Origin: Caldifarciminota bacterium
GTDB lineage: Bacteria > Hydrothermota > Tepidihabitantia > SM23-42 > JAOAFX01
Reading direction: 5' to 3'
Assembly: GCA_026416055.1 (NCBI GenBank)
Contig: JAOAFX010000002.1
Coordinates: 1 to 52,901, forward strand
Length of the DNA: 52,901 bases
Shown here: positions 35,086 through 41,983 of the stretch, in pieces
Layout of the letters: each line of letters begins with the position of its first letter
How positions within the stretch are numbered: position 1 is the stretch's first letter
Notes under the pieces: generated by a model
Seen by the model: the letters and a program-made list of their open reading frames with translations, nothing else
Databases searched by the model: none
Told to the model about the DNA's origin: nothing
Program-made: the position numbers and the translations under genes

Positions 35086-35846
35086 TTTAACTCCTGGATT
35101 TTTTTCTCAATGTCATCAGCCTTCAATATCGATGTTCCCACAAGTATTCCATCGAATCCGGCTTCGAGCAGTATCTTTACATCTAATCTATCCTTTATCC
35201 CGCTCTCACTTAAAGTGTAGTATTCTTTTGGGATGAATGGTTTCAAACTCAATGAGATTCTTATATCGACGGTAAAATCGTCAAGATTGCGATTGTTGAT
35301 ACCGATTATCCTGGTTGCGGTATTCAGGGCTTTAGCAACATCTTCGCGGTCATGGACTTCAACTATCGTCGCCATTCCCAGTTTGTGGGCAATGGCCACA
35401 AAACTTTTTAACTCTTCTCCATCCAGAATCCGCGCGATGAACAGGACTGCATCAGCACCATAAAGTCGGGATTCATAAAGCTGGTACTCATCTATGATAA
35501 AATCCTTGCACAATAATGGCAAATGTATCTTCTGTTTCAAAAGTGCTATATCTTCTAACCTTCCACCAAAAAATCTTCTGTTTGTTACTACTGAGACTGC
35601 ATCCACACCGGCAGTTTCATAGATTATTCCGATCTGGATCGGGTCAAAATCTTTTCTGATTATGCCGGTTGAAGGCGATGCTCTTTTGATTTCTGCAATC
35701 AATGCCATTTGATTCTTTTTAAAGATCTCCTCAAAATTTCGTGTTGATTCTACCTCACAATCGACCAGGTTTTTTAATGGTTTGCTTATCTTCTTTTCAG
35801 CCACCACTCTCTTGGTATCTTCAACTATCTCACCCAGTATATTCAT
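35073..35846 (-). CDS. trpC: Indole-3-glycerol phosphate synthase
   Basis: This 257-residue barrel has the family landmarks ALIAEIKRASPSTGII, AVSVVTNRRFFGG, LLCKDFIIDEYQL, EVHDREDV, IIGINNRNLDDFTVD and LSESGI. It closes the indole ring from CdRP. The ATG at 35846 is chosen over a TTG two codons upstream because AAGGAGG then has 7-nt spacing. It overlaps trpD by 17 nt. Confidence 0.96.
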   Translation of the reverse strand: MNILGEIVEDTKRVVAEKKISKPLKNLVDCEVESTRNFEEIFKKNQMALIAEIKRASPSTGIIRKDFDPIQIGIIYETAGVDAVSVVTNRRFFGGRLEDIALLKQKIHLPLLCKDFIIDEYQLYESRLYGADAVLFIARILDGEELKSFVAIAHKLGMATIVEVHDREDVAKALNTATRIIGINNRNLDDFTVDIRISLSLKPFIPKEYYTLSESGIKDRLDVKILLEAGFDGILVGTSILKADDIEKKIQELKWIG

Positions 35847-36867
35847 CCACAAACCTCCTTAATTCATCAAGCTTATTCAATGCCGAGCCAGAATAGACCG
35901 ATTCCCGGGCAAGTTCCACTCCTTCCTTTATTGTCCTTGCCCTTCCTCCGATATATATTGCTGCACCTGCATTAAGCAGTGCAATATCGGTCTTTGGTCC
36001 TGGTATACCCTTTAAAACATTTAAAAAAGAATCGAGGTTATCCTTATTATCCTTGACCTTCAATTCTTCAATCCTGCATCTTTTTATACCAAAATCCTCA
36101 GGTGCAATCTCATAACTTGTAATATTTTGGTTTATAACCTCCAGTACACATGTTTCAGCCGTAGTCGTTATCTCATCAATTCCATCCTGACCATAAACAA
36201 CAAGGGCATGCCTGATTCCAAGACTCACAAGTGTTTTTGCTATTTTTTCCATAAACCCCTTTTTACACACACCGATGACCTGATATGCAACCCTCGCTGG
36301 ATTGCATAATGGCCCTAAAAGGTTAAATATCGTTCTGATTCCAATTTCTTTTCTCGGTTGTGCAACATTCTTCATTGCTGGATGAAATTTCGGTGCATAG
36401 AGGAAACCGATGCCAGTTTTTTCAATACATTCCCTCACCAGATGATTTTCCATCTCTGGTCTCAAATTGAGTGCGAAAAACAGGTCAGCACTTCCACAAT
36501 GGCTTGAGACCGAACGATTACCATGTTTTGCTACGAAACAACCCGCACCCGCAGCAATGAATGCAGCAGTCGTTGAAACATTAAATGTCTGCATACCATC
36601 ACCACCTGTGCCACAGGTATCGATCAATCGGTCTATTGCACAATCTATAGTAATCATTCTTTCCCTCATGGCATTACAGAATCCGATGAGCTCTTCGATC
36701 GTCTCACCTTTCATCCTCAGGGCTGTCAGAAAGGCACCGAGTTGAGCCGGGGTTCCATTTCCATCCATGATTTCACAGCAAATTTCATAAGCCTCTCTGA
36801 CATTCAATGATTTATTATCAACCACTTTCTTTAGTGCATCACAAATTTTTTTGCCCATTTCGCTCAT
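35830..36867 (-). CDS. trpD: Anthranilate phosphoribosyltransferase
   Basis: This 345-residue protein contains the PRPP loop [32 protein letters not shown], the [11 protein letters not shown] segment and [10 protein letters not shown]. It transfers phosphoribose to anthranilate. It is not fused to TrpG. The upstream partners that make anthranilate (TrpE and TrpG) are absent from the window. AGGAGG precedes the ATG. It overlaps the HisA-HisI gene by 29 nt, linking the his and trp halves of the operon directly. Confidence 0.96.
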   Translation of the reverse strand: MSEMGKKICDALKKVVDNKSLNVREAYEICCEIMDGNGTPAQLGAFLTALRMKGETIEELIGFCNAMRERMITIDCAIDRLIDTCGTGGDGMQTFNVSTTAAFIAAGAGCFVAKHGNRSVSSHCGSADLFFALNLRPEMENHLVRECIEKTGIGFLYAPKFHPAMKNVAQPRKEIGIRTIFNLLGPLCNPARVAYQVIGVCKKGFMEKIAKTLVSLGIRHALVVYGQDGIDEITTTAETCVLEVINQNITSYEIAPEDFGIKRCRIEELKVKDNKDNLDSFLNVLKGIPGPKTDIALLNAGAAIYIGGRARTIKEGVELARESVYSGSALNKLDELRRFVDEYTG

Positions 36868-37864
36868 TCTGCCTCCTCAGATTAAAACAGGAAAAACTTC
36901 CAGTATGGCAGGCAGAACCATTCTGTCGCACAAAGGCTAAGATTGCGTCCCGGTCACAATCTGCCCTCAATTTAATCAATTCCTGGAAATTTCCTGATGT
37001 CCTTCCCTTAAACCACAATTCCTTCCTGCTTCTTGAGAAATACCACATCCGTTCCGTTTCGAGTGTCTTTCTCAATGACTCTTTATTCGAATAGGCAAGC
37101 ATCAAAACCACACCACAGATATCCTGAACGATTGTAGGAATCAAGCCTTTTTCCCAGTTCAGCGATTCGACAAAGGCATCAATAAGGGAAATCTTTCCAG
37201 TATAGAGTGCCATGCCTAACTGGACATCAATCGCCATTGAAGAAAGGGTCTTAATCTCATCCAGGGTTGCTACACCACCGGCAACGGTGATCTTTTTATC
37301 GGTCTTTTTACGGATTTCCCTCACCATTTCCATATCAATCCCCTTCATCATCCCTTCTCTTTCTACAAATGTAAAAAGGTATTCTGAGGTATAGGATTCA
37401 AATTCTCTTATGACATCAATCAGTTGAATTCCGGTCTTCTTTCGCCAGCCGTTGGTTACTATCTCACCTTCATATGTATCGAGGGCGATGATTATTCTTT
37501 CCAGTCCTGCCGCTTCTTTTAGATGGGAAAGAAATTCGTGATTGACTTCTCCGCCTGCAAATGCCATTGAACCGATGATCACTTTACTGGCACCGAGCTG
37601 GAGCAATCTTTTCGCCTTATCAATCGTCCTTATGCCACCACCTACCCTGCAATCTGCAATCTTGAGTAATTGCTCAATAATTTCAATGTTATCGCCCCTT
37701 CCCAGCGCTGAGTCCAGGTCTATTACTGCAATTTCATTATACTTATTGAATTCCCTTGCCAGTGAGAAGGGGTCATCATATTCAAGAATTTTTTCCCGAC
37801 CCTGTTTTAATTGTACCACTTTTTTATTCATTAAATCGATTGAAGGTATCACCATCTCACGCAT
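36839..37864 (-). CDS. hisA-hisI: Fused HisA isomerase / HisI phosphoribosyl-AMP cyclohydrolase
   Basis: In this 341-residue protein, residues 1-230 are the ProFAR isomerase barrel ([17 protein letters not shown] with D10, [20 protein letters not shown] with D129, VAGGVAT). Residues about 237-327 are a complete cyclohydrolase ([38 protein letters not shown] 302-306, ACHTG with C319-H320, C326). The two activities are consecutive steps of histidine synthesis. The C-tail [14 protein letters not shown] overlaps trpD. HisI is usually fused to HisE, so this partner is unusual. Confidence 0.93.
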   Translation of the reverse strand: MREMVIPSIDLMNKKVVQLKQGREKILEYDDPFSLAREFNKYNEIAVIDLDSALGRGDNIEIIEQLLKIADCRVGGGIRTIDKAKRLLQLGASKVIIGSMAFAGGEVNHEFLSHLKEAAGLERIIIALDTYEGEIVTNGWRKKTGIQLIDVIREFESYTSEYLFTFVEREGMMKGIDMEMVREIRKKTDKKITVAGGVATLDEIKTLSSMAIDVQLGMALYTGKISLIDAFVESLNWEKGLIPTIVQDICGVVLMLAYSNKESLRKTLETERMWYFSRSRKELWFKGRTSGNFQELIKLRADCDRDAILAFVRQNGSACHTGSFSCFNLRRQNERNGQKNL

Positions 37865-38604
37865 ACCCCCATTTTTTTCAGATATTTCTTTATTCTTTCA
37901 ATAGTGAATTTTTTGTAATGTAGTACCGATGCAAGAAGGACAGCATCTGCCCTGCCGTGTTTTATTACCCTGTAAATCTGTTCTAAATTACCTGCGCCTC
38001 CGGAAGCGATCACCGGTATTCTTACAATTGAACTTACCCTCAGGTTCAACTCAATGTCATAACCGGTCTGGGTTCCATCCTTGTCTATAGAATTTAAAAG
38101 TATCTCACCCGCACCGAGTTTTTCACATTTCTTTGCCCAGTTTACTACATCCACACCCGAATCAAATCTTCCGCCGTGGGTAAAGCAATGCCAGGTATTT
38201 TTAACCCTTTTTGCGTCTATTGAAACCACGATGCACTGAGAGCCGAACAGGCTGGCACCTTCTTCTATTAGCCCGGGATTCTCAAGTGCGGCAGTACATA
38301 TTGCAACTTTATCTGCACCTGCGTTGAGTAAATTGCGCATATCCTCAATCGTTCTTATGCCGCCACCGACACAGAATGGTATGAATACATTCCGTGCAAC
38401 CTTCTCTACAATCCTTGCCATAGTTTTCCTTCCTTCTACTGATGCTGTAACATCAAGGAAGACCAATTCATCTGCTCCGCTATCATTGTAGTATTTAGCA
38501 AGTTCAACCGGGTCGCCAGCAATCTTCAAATCCCTAAATCGTATTCCTTTCACCACCCTTCCTTTATCAACATCAAGGCAGGGAATTATTCTAATCGTCA
38601 GCAT
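37849..38604 (-). CDS. hisF: Imidazole glycerol phosphate synthase, cyclase subunit
   Basis: This 251-residue barrel has the catalytic aspartates in [15 protein letters not shown] and [15 protein letters not shown]. Other landmarks are [12 protein letters not shown] and [13 protein letters not shown]. With HisH it makes IGP and AICAR. It overlaps hisH by 7 nt and hisA-hisI by 16 nt. Confidence 0.97.
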   Translation of the reverse strand: MLTIRIIPCLDVDKGRVVKGIRFRDLKIAGDPVELAKYYNDSGADELVFLDVTASVEGRKTMARIVEKVARNVFIPFCVGGGIRTIEDMRNLLNAGADKVAICTAALENPGLIEEGASLFGSQCIVVSIDAKRVKNTWHCFTHGGRFDSGVDVVNWAKKCEKLGAGEILLNSIDKDGTQTGYDIELNLRVSSIVRIPVIASGGAGNLEQIYRVIKHGRADAVLLASVLHYKKFTIERIKKYLKKMGVCVRW

Positions 38605-39197
38605 CTCTCCACCCAGCTCTTTAACAGCTTCAACCCTTCCTTGCCACTCTTTTCTGGATGGAATTGTACACCATAGACATTCCCGCGATTGACGATCGAA
38701 GGATATTCAACCCCATATTCAGTAACCCCGACTACTAAACTTGTCTGTGGCGTATCTACATAGTAGCCATGGAGGAAATAGAAGTAAGTCAATTTTTTGC
38801 TACGGTCAATGATACCAGACTTTCTCAAAACCCTGACTCCATTCCAGCCAATCTGTGGAAATTTACAATCGCGAAATCTCTTTATCCGCCCTGAAAAGAT
38901 ACCGAATCCCTTTGCATTTTTTGATTCCTCGCTTGACTCAAATAACAATTGCATGCCCAGGCATATGCCCAGAAACGGTCGGTCTTCTTTTAGCCAGTCA
39001 TAAATTTTGCCAAAGAGGCCGGAGTGTATCAAACGCTTTACTGCAGAACCGAATGCGCCTACTCCAGGAAGTATAAGTCTGTCAACCAATCTAATATCTG
39101 ATGGCTTTTTGATAATGAGGCTCTTAAATCCAAGATGCTCAAGGGCATTCCTCACTGAATACAGATTTCCTGCTCCGTAATCAATTATTCCGATCAT
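38598..39197 (-). CDS. hisH: Imidazole glycerol phosphate synthase, glutaminase subunit
   Basis: This 199-residue class I amidotransferase has the triad regions visible: the Cys in [16 protein letters not shown], and the His-Glu pair in [10 protein letters not shown]. The start is [12 protein letters not shown]. It feeds ammonia to HisF. It overlaps hisB by 4 nt. Confidence 0.97.
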   Translation of the reverse strand: MIGIIDYGAGNLYSVRNALEHLGFKSLIIKKPSDIRLVDRLILPGVGAFGSAVKRLIHSGLFGKIYDWLKEDRPFLGICLGMQLLFESSEESKNAKGFGIFSGRIKRFRDCKFPQIGWNGVRVLRKSGIIDRSKKLTYFYFLHGYYVDTPQTSLVVGVTEYGVEYPSIVNRGNVYGVQFHPEKSGKEGLKLLKSWVERC

Positions 39198-39775
39198 AAA
39201 ATCCCCTTTGTGCTTGGAATAACATCAATTTTACCCTTCTGGCATGCCTCATTTAAAGCCCGGGCAAATGCCTTGAAGACTGCTTCAATCTTGTGATGGT
39301 CTGACCTGCCCGAAAGAAGTTTAATGTGGAGTGCACAGGGGCAACCGTTTACAAAGCCGGCAAAAAAATCTTCTATGGTATCTACTTCAAAATCTCCCAA
39401 TTTTTTACCCTTAAAGTTACCTGAAAATTTTAAAAAACTCCTTCCGCTAAGGTCGATTGCGACCAGAGCAAGGGCTTCATCCATTGGGTAGATAAAGAAT
39501 CCTGCACGCCTTATACCCTTTTTATCACCGAGTGCCTTGCTCAATGCAAGCCCAAGGCATAATCCGGTATCTTCAACGATATGGTGCTGGTCAACATGTA
39601 AGTCCCCTTTTATTTTTGCCGAAATATCGAATCCACTATGCCGGCATAATGTCTCCAGCATATGGATTAAAAAACCCATGGGTGCTGAAACATCACAATT
39701 TCCCTTGCCTTCGATCTTTAATTCAAGCATGATATCGCTCTCTTTCGTCTTCCTTCTTATCGTTGCTCTACGCAT
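39194..39775 (-). CDS. hisB: Imidazoleglycerol-phosphate dehydratase
   Basis: This 193-residue monofunctional IGPD has the metal-binding repeats DLHVDQHHIVEDTGLCLG and SGRSDHHKIEAVFKAFARAL, then the IPSTKGIL end. The FDHML motif reads LIHML (the His ligand is kept, the Asp lost). No histidinol-phosphatase domain is attached, so that step must be encoded elsewhere. It overlaps hisC by 8 nt. Confidence 0.95.
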   Translation of the reverse strand: MRRATIRRKTKESDIMLELKIEGKGNCDVSAPMGFLIHMLETLCRHSGFDISAKIKGDLHVDQHHIVEDTGLCLGLALSKALGDKKGIRRAGFFIYPMDEALALVAIDLSGRSFLKFSGNFKGKKLGDFEVDTIEDFFAGFVNGCPCALHIKLLSGRSDHHKIEAVFKAFARALNEACQKGKIDVIPSTKGIL

Positions 39776-40820
39776 CGAGACCTCCGGTTATTCGGGCTAA
39801 CTCTTTTAAAAATATTTGATTCTCCAATGGTTTACCAATAGTAACCCTGAGCATATTATTCAGGTCAGGGTGATTGAATTTTCGCACAAGGATATCTTTT
39901 TCATAAAGTTTTTTGAAGATACATTCTGCAGAACCATCTTTCACTCCAAAAAGGATGAAATTGGCACGGGAAGGGATAGGAATGATTTTAGGTATGCTAT
40001 TGAGCTGCTCAAAGACACGCTCCCTTTCGCCAATTATCTTTTTCACAATTTCATTGACCAGTCTTTTTTTTCTGAGCAGGAAATTTGCCACATTTATCTG
40101 GAAAATTCCAACCGAAAACGGCAATTTCGCCTTTGAGATCTGCTTTGCTACATCAGGATGGCAGAGCATATAACCGAGCCTGACACCGGCAAGCCCGAAT
40201 GCCTTGGAAAATGTTCGTAAAATTAAGAGGTTTGGATATTTGAAAAGGAATCCCTGAGCGGTCTTGCCATGGAATTCATAATAAGCCTCATCTATGATTA
40301 CCATGGCTTTCTTCATCTGCAAGATTTTTTCTATCCCGGATAACTCAATAGCTGTTCCGGTTGGATTATTCGGAGTTGCAATATATACCGCCTTTGAACC
40401 CCTGACACATCTCAATAACCCTTCAACATCAAAAGAGAAGTCGTTCCTCAGTCGTACTTCTTTAACTTTTAATTGAAGAATCCGCGCAAGATAAGGATAG
40501 ATTGCAAAACCAGGCCTGACCACGGTGATACTGTCCCCTTTATCACAGGTTGCCAGCATGCTTGCGAGAATCAGTTCATTAGAACCATCACCGATGACAA
40601 TCCCTTCAGGAGGATGGCTGGTATAATCGGCCAGTGCCTTTTTTAATTCTTCAGGTACTTCAGGCGGATAACGATTCCATGGTATTTTCTTTAACTGTGC
40701 CAGTATTTCATTTTTATACGCCTCTGGTATATCATAGGGTGATTCATTCTGATTCAATTTTATCAGCGCCTTCTGTGGAACTTCGTAAGGTGGTAGTTCT
40801 ATTATCGCTTTTTTAATCAT
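39768..40820 (-). CDS. hisC: Histidinol-phosphate aminotransferase
   Basis: This 350-residue fold-type I PLP enzyme has the landmarks LNQNESPYDIP, GDGSNELI, TPNNPTG, VIIDEAYYEF, the PLP-lysine segment RTFSKAFGLAGVRLGY, and RVTIGKP near the end. Such enzymes may also transaminate aromatic 2-oxoacids, which would suit this mixed operon (an inference). Its ATG overlaps the hisG TGA. Confidence 0.95.
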   Translation of the reverse strand: MIKKAIIELPPYEVPQKALIKLNQNESPYDIPEAYKNEILAQLKKIPWNRYPPEVPEELKKALADYTSHPPEGIVIGDGSNELILASMLATCDKGDSITVVRPGFAIYPYLARILQLKVKEVRLRNDFSFDVEGLLRCVRGSKAVYIATPNNPTGTAIELSGIEKILQMKKAMVIIDEAYYEFHGKTAQGFLFKYPNLLILRTFSKAFGLAGVRLGYMLCHPDVAKQISKAKLPFSVGIFQINVANFLLRKKRLVNEIVKKIIGERERVFEQLNSIPKIIPIPSRANFILFGVKDGSAECIFKKLYEKDILVRKFNHPDLNNMLRVTIGKPLENQIFLKELARITGGLDA

Positions 40821-41671
40821 ATCACGACCTTTCTGAATTCATACTCCAGGATATCAGTGGCACCGAGTTTCTTCAACCGGGGAATGAGTTTAACCACCTC
40901 ATTTTTTTTCACCGCAACCTTTACTGCAAAGCCTTTTTCACCATATAGAGGTGCGACCGTTGGTGCACGCATGCACGGTAGAATTTTTACGATTTGCTCA
41001 AATTTCTCTTTTGGCACATTCATCTCCAGCATCACCCTTTCTCGGGCATCAAGGACTGCCTGAAATAGCATCTTCAATTCTTCAATCTTGTCTTTCTTCC
41101 ATGGATTTCGTAGGGCATCCCTGCTCGCAATGAATCTGGTTGTGGAATCCATGATCACTTTATAGATTTTCAAATTATGCTCTTTTAAAGTCGTACCGGT
41201 TGCAGTATTATCGATAATCATATCGGCATCCTCGGGTGGAAAGACCTCGGTCGCACCATAGGTACGTAAGAATTTGTAATTGAATCCCTCTTTATTCAGA
41301 AATTCCTTTGTCAGCCTTTCATATTCCGATGCAACGATGATTTTCTTTCTGCGCAGGATTTTTATGTCTGTATTCTCAGGGATTGCAGAGACGATTCTGA
41401 CCGGGTCCAATTTTAAATCCATAACTTCAACAACATCGGCGTCGGATTCCACAATCCAGTCCCTGCCTGTGAATCCTGCATCATGCGAACCGATTTCAAT
41501 CAAATCTGGTATATTTTGAGGTCTCAACACTTTAACCTGAAGTTCTGGATCACTGACGAAAGGCCGGTATACCCGTTCATTCATCTTCATATAAATTCCC
41601 GCATCGAGGAATAATTTCATGATACTATCAAAGATACTTCCCTTAGGGATGACAAGGTTCAGTCTTTTCAA
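40817..41671 (-). CDS. hisG: ATP phosphoribosyltransferase, long form
   Basis: This 284-residue protein is the first enzyme of histidine synthesis. Catalytic domain landmarks are LVIPKGSIFDSI, GFTGRDWI, and the PRPP-binding DMIIDNTATGTTL. Residues about 205-284 form the C-terminal histidine-sensing domain of the long form, so no HisZ is needed. It starts at TTG 41671 with AAAGGAGG 6 nt upstream. It is the first enzyme gene after the attenuator, so its product is controlled by histidine both allosterically and by attenuation. Confidence 0.96.
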   Translation of the reverse strand: MKRLNLVIPKGSIFDSIMKLFLDAGIYMKMNERVYRPFVSDPELQVKVLRPQNIPDLIEIGSHDAGFTGRDWIVESDADVVEVMDLKLDPVRIVSAIPENTDIKILRRKKIIVASEYERLTKEFLNKEGFNYKFLRTYGATEVFPPEDADMIIDNTATGTTLKEHNLKIYKVIMDSTTRFIASRDALRNPWKKDKIEELKMLFQAVLDARERVMLEMNVPKEKFEQIVKILPCMRAPTVAPLYGEKGFAVKVAVKKNEVVKLIPRLKKLGATDILEYEFRKVVI

Positions 41672-41735
41672 TCAAACCTCCTTTTTTGTAACCTTTACCT
41701 TATTTTTAAAAAGCTATGGGGTTATTTTATGTGGT

Positions 41736-41807
41736 AAAAAGCATGGTGGCACTTCCGGGACCAAAAAGGATTTCTGACCCTTATTGGGCCCGGAAGTGCC
41801 AGTACCA
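41736..41807 (-). terminator. Attenuator terminator of the his/aro/trp operon
   Basis: In the transcript, GGCACTTCCGGG (41800-41789) pairs perfectly with CCCGGAAGTGCC (41759-41748). Four more pairs, TGGT (41807-41804) with ACCA (41747-41744), extend it past a 3-nt bulge. TGC and five T's follow at once (41740-41736). The 5' arm is made of the leader peptide codons Trp38 to Arg43 and the first base of Ala44, and the peptide's stop codon lies in the loop. It ends 65 nt before hisG. The T-run is short (five), so termination is probably partial. Confidence 0.82.
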
Positions 41808-41918
41808 GTAATGATTAAAGTGGAATGTGGTGTGGTTGTGGTTAAGACTTAAAAAAGGAATATATATTCGATTCAGACAGATGGCTTCGAGCGGTTTTTG
41901 CCTGAAAATCTTAACCAC
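41781..41918 (-). CDS. Leader peptide rich in His, Phe, Tyr and Trp (45 residues)
   Basis: A GTG at 41918, 6 nt past a TATAAT box, opens 45 codons ending at TAA 41781-41783. Residues 27-42 read HNHTTFHFNHYWYWHF: five His, three Phe, two Tyr and two Trp among sixteen. These are the four amino acids made through the downstream operon. There is no ribosome-binding site, so initiation must be leaderless. The final codons form the 5' arm of the attenuator hairpin. This composition and position match a ribosome-stalling control peptide. The protein itself is not expected to have another function. Confidence 0.85.
   Translation of the reverse strand: MVKIFRQKPLEAICLNRIYIPFLSLNHNHTTFHFNHYWYWHFRAQ
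41838..41918 (-). promoter_or_regulatory. Leader RNA helix enclosing the first two thirds of the leader peptide
   Basis: The first ten predicted transcript bases GTGGTTAAGA (41918-41909) are perfectly complementary to TCTTAACCAC (41847-41838). The helix would bury the GTG start codon and the first His codon of the control run (residue 27). It could limit translation to the window before the second strand is made, or act as a pause hairpin that synchronises polymerase and ribosome. Confidence 0.65.
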
Positions 41919-41924
41919 GAGACA

Positions 41925-41952
41925 ATTATATTCAAAAATCTCTTTTTGTCAA
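41925..41952 (-). promoter_or_regulatory. Promoter of the his/aro/trp superoperon
   Basis: On the minus strand, a perfect TTGACA (41947-41952) and a perfect TATAAT (41925-41930) are 16 bp apart. The expected start site falls on the GTG of the leader peptide. I see no other promoter of this type inside the 15-kb operon. Confidence 0.9.
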
Positions 41953-41977
41953 TACCCCGATTTAAATCAAAGAGATT
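41937..41977 (-). terminator. Terminator of the kinase/cyclase operon, overlapping the his promoter
   Basis: On the minus strand, AATCTCTTT (41977-41969) and AAAGAGATT (41945-41937) form a 9-bp stem, with T's following. The 3' arm lies in the spacer of the his promoter and the -35 box lies in the loop. The stem is AT-rich with a 23-nt loop, so this is a moderate call. Confidence 0.5.
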
Positions 41978-41983
41978 AAAATA

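Noticed and set aside
36807-37904. Plus-strand open frames opposite hisA-hisI and trpD
   Set aside because: They are antisense to well-conserved enzymes, with no ribosome-binding site and no family resemblance.
41672-41780. T-box riboswitch upstream of hisG
   Set aside because: There is no T-box consensus (AGGGTGGNACCGCG-like) and no specifier loop. A leader peptide with a terminator explains the region better.
41672-41918. TRAP-type regulation of the trp genes
   Set aside because: No series of GAG/TAG triplets with regular spacing occurs in the leader.
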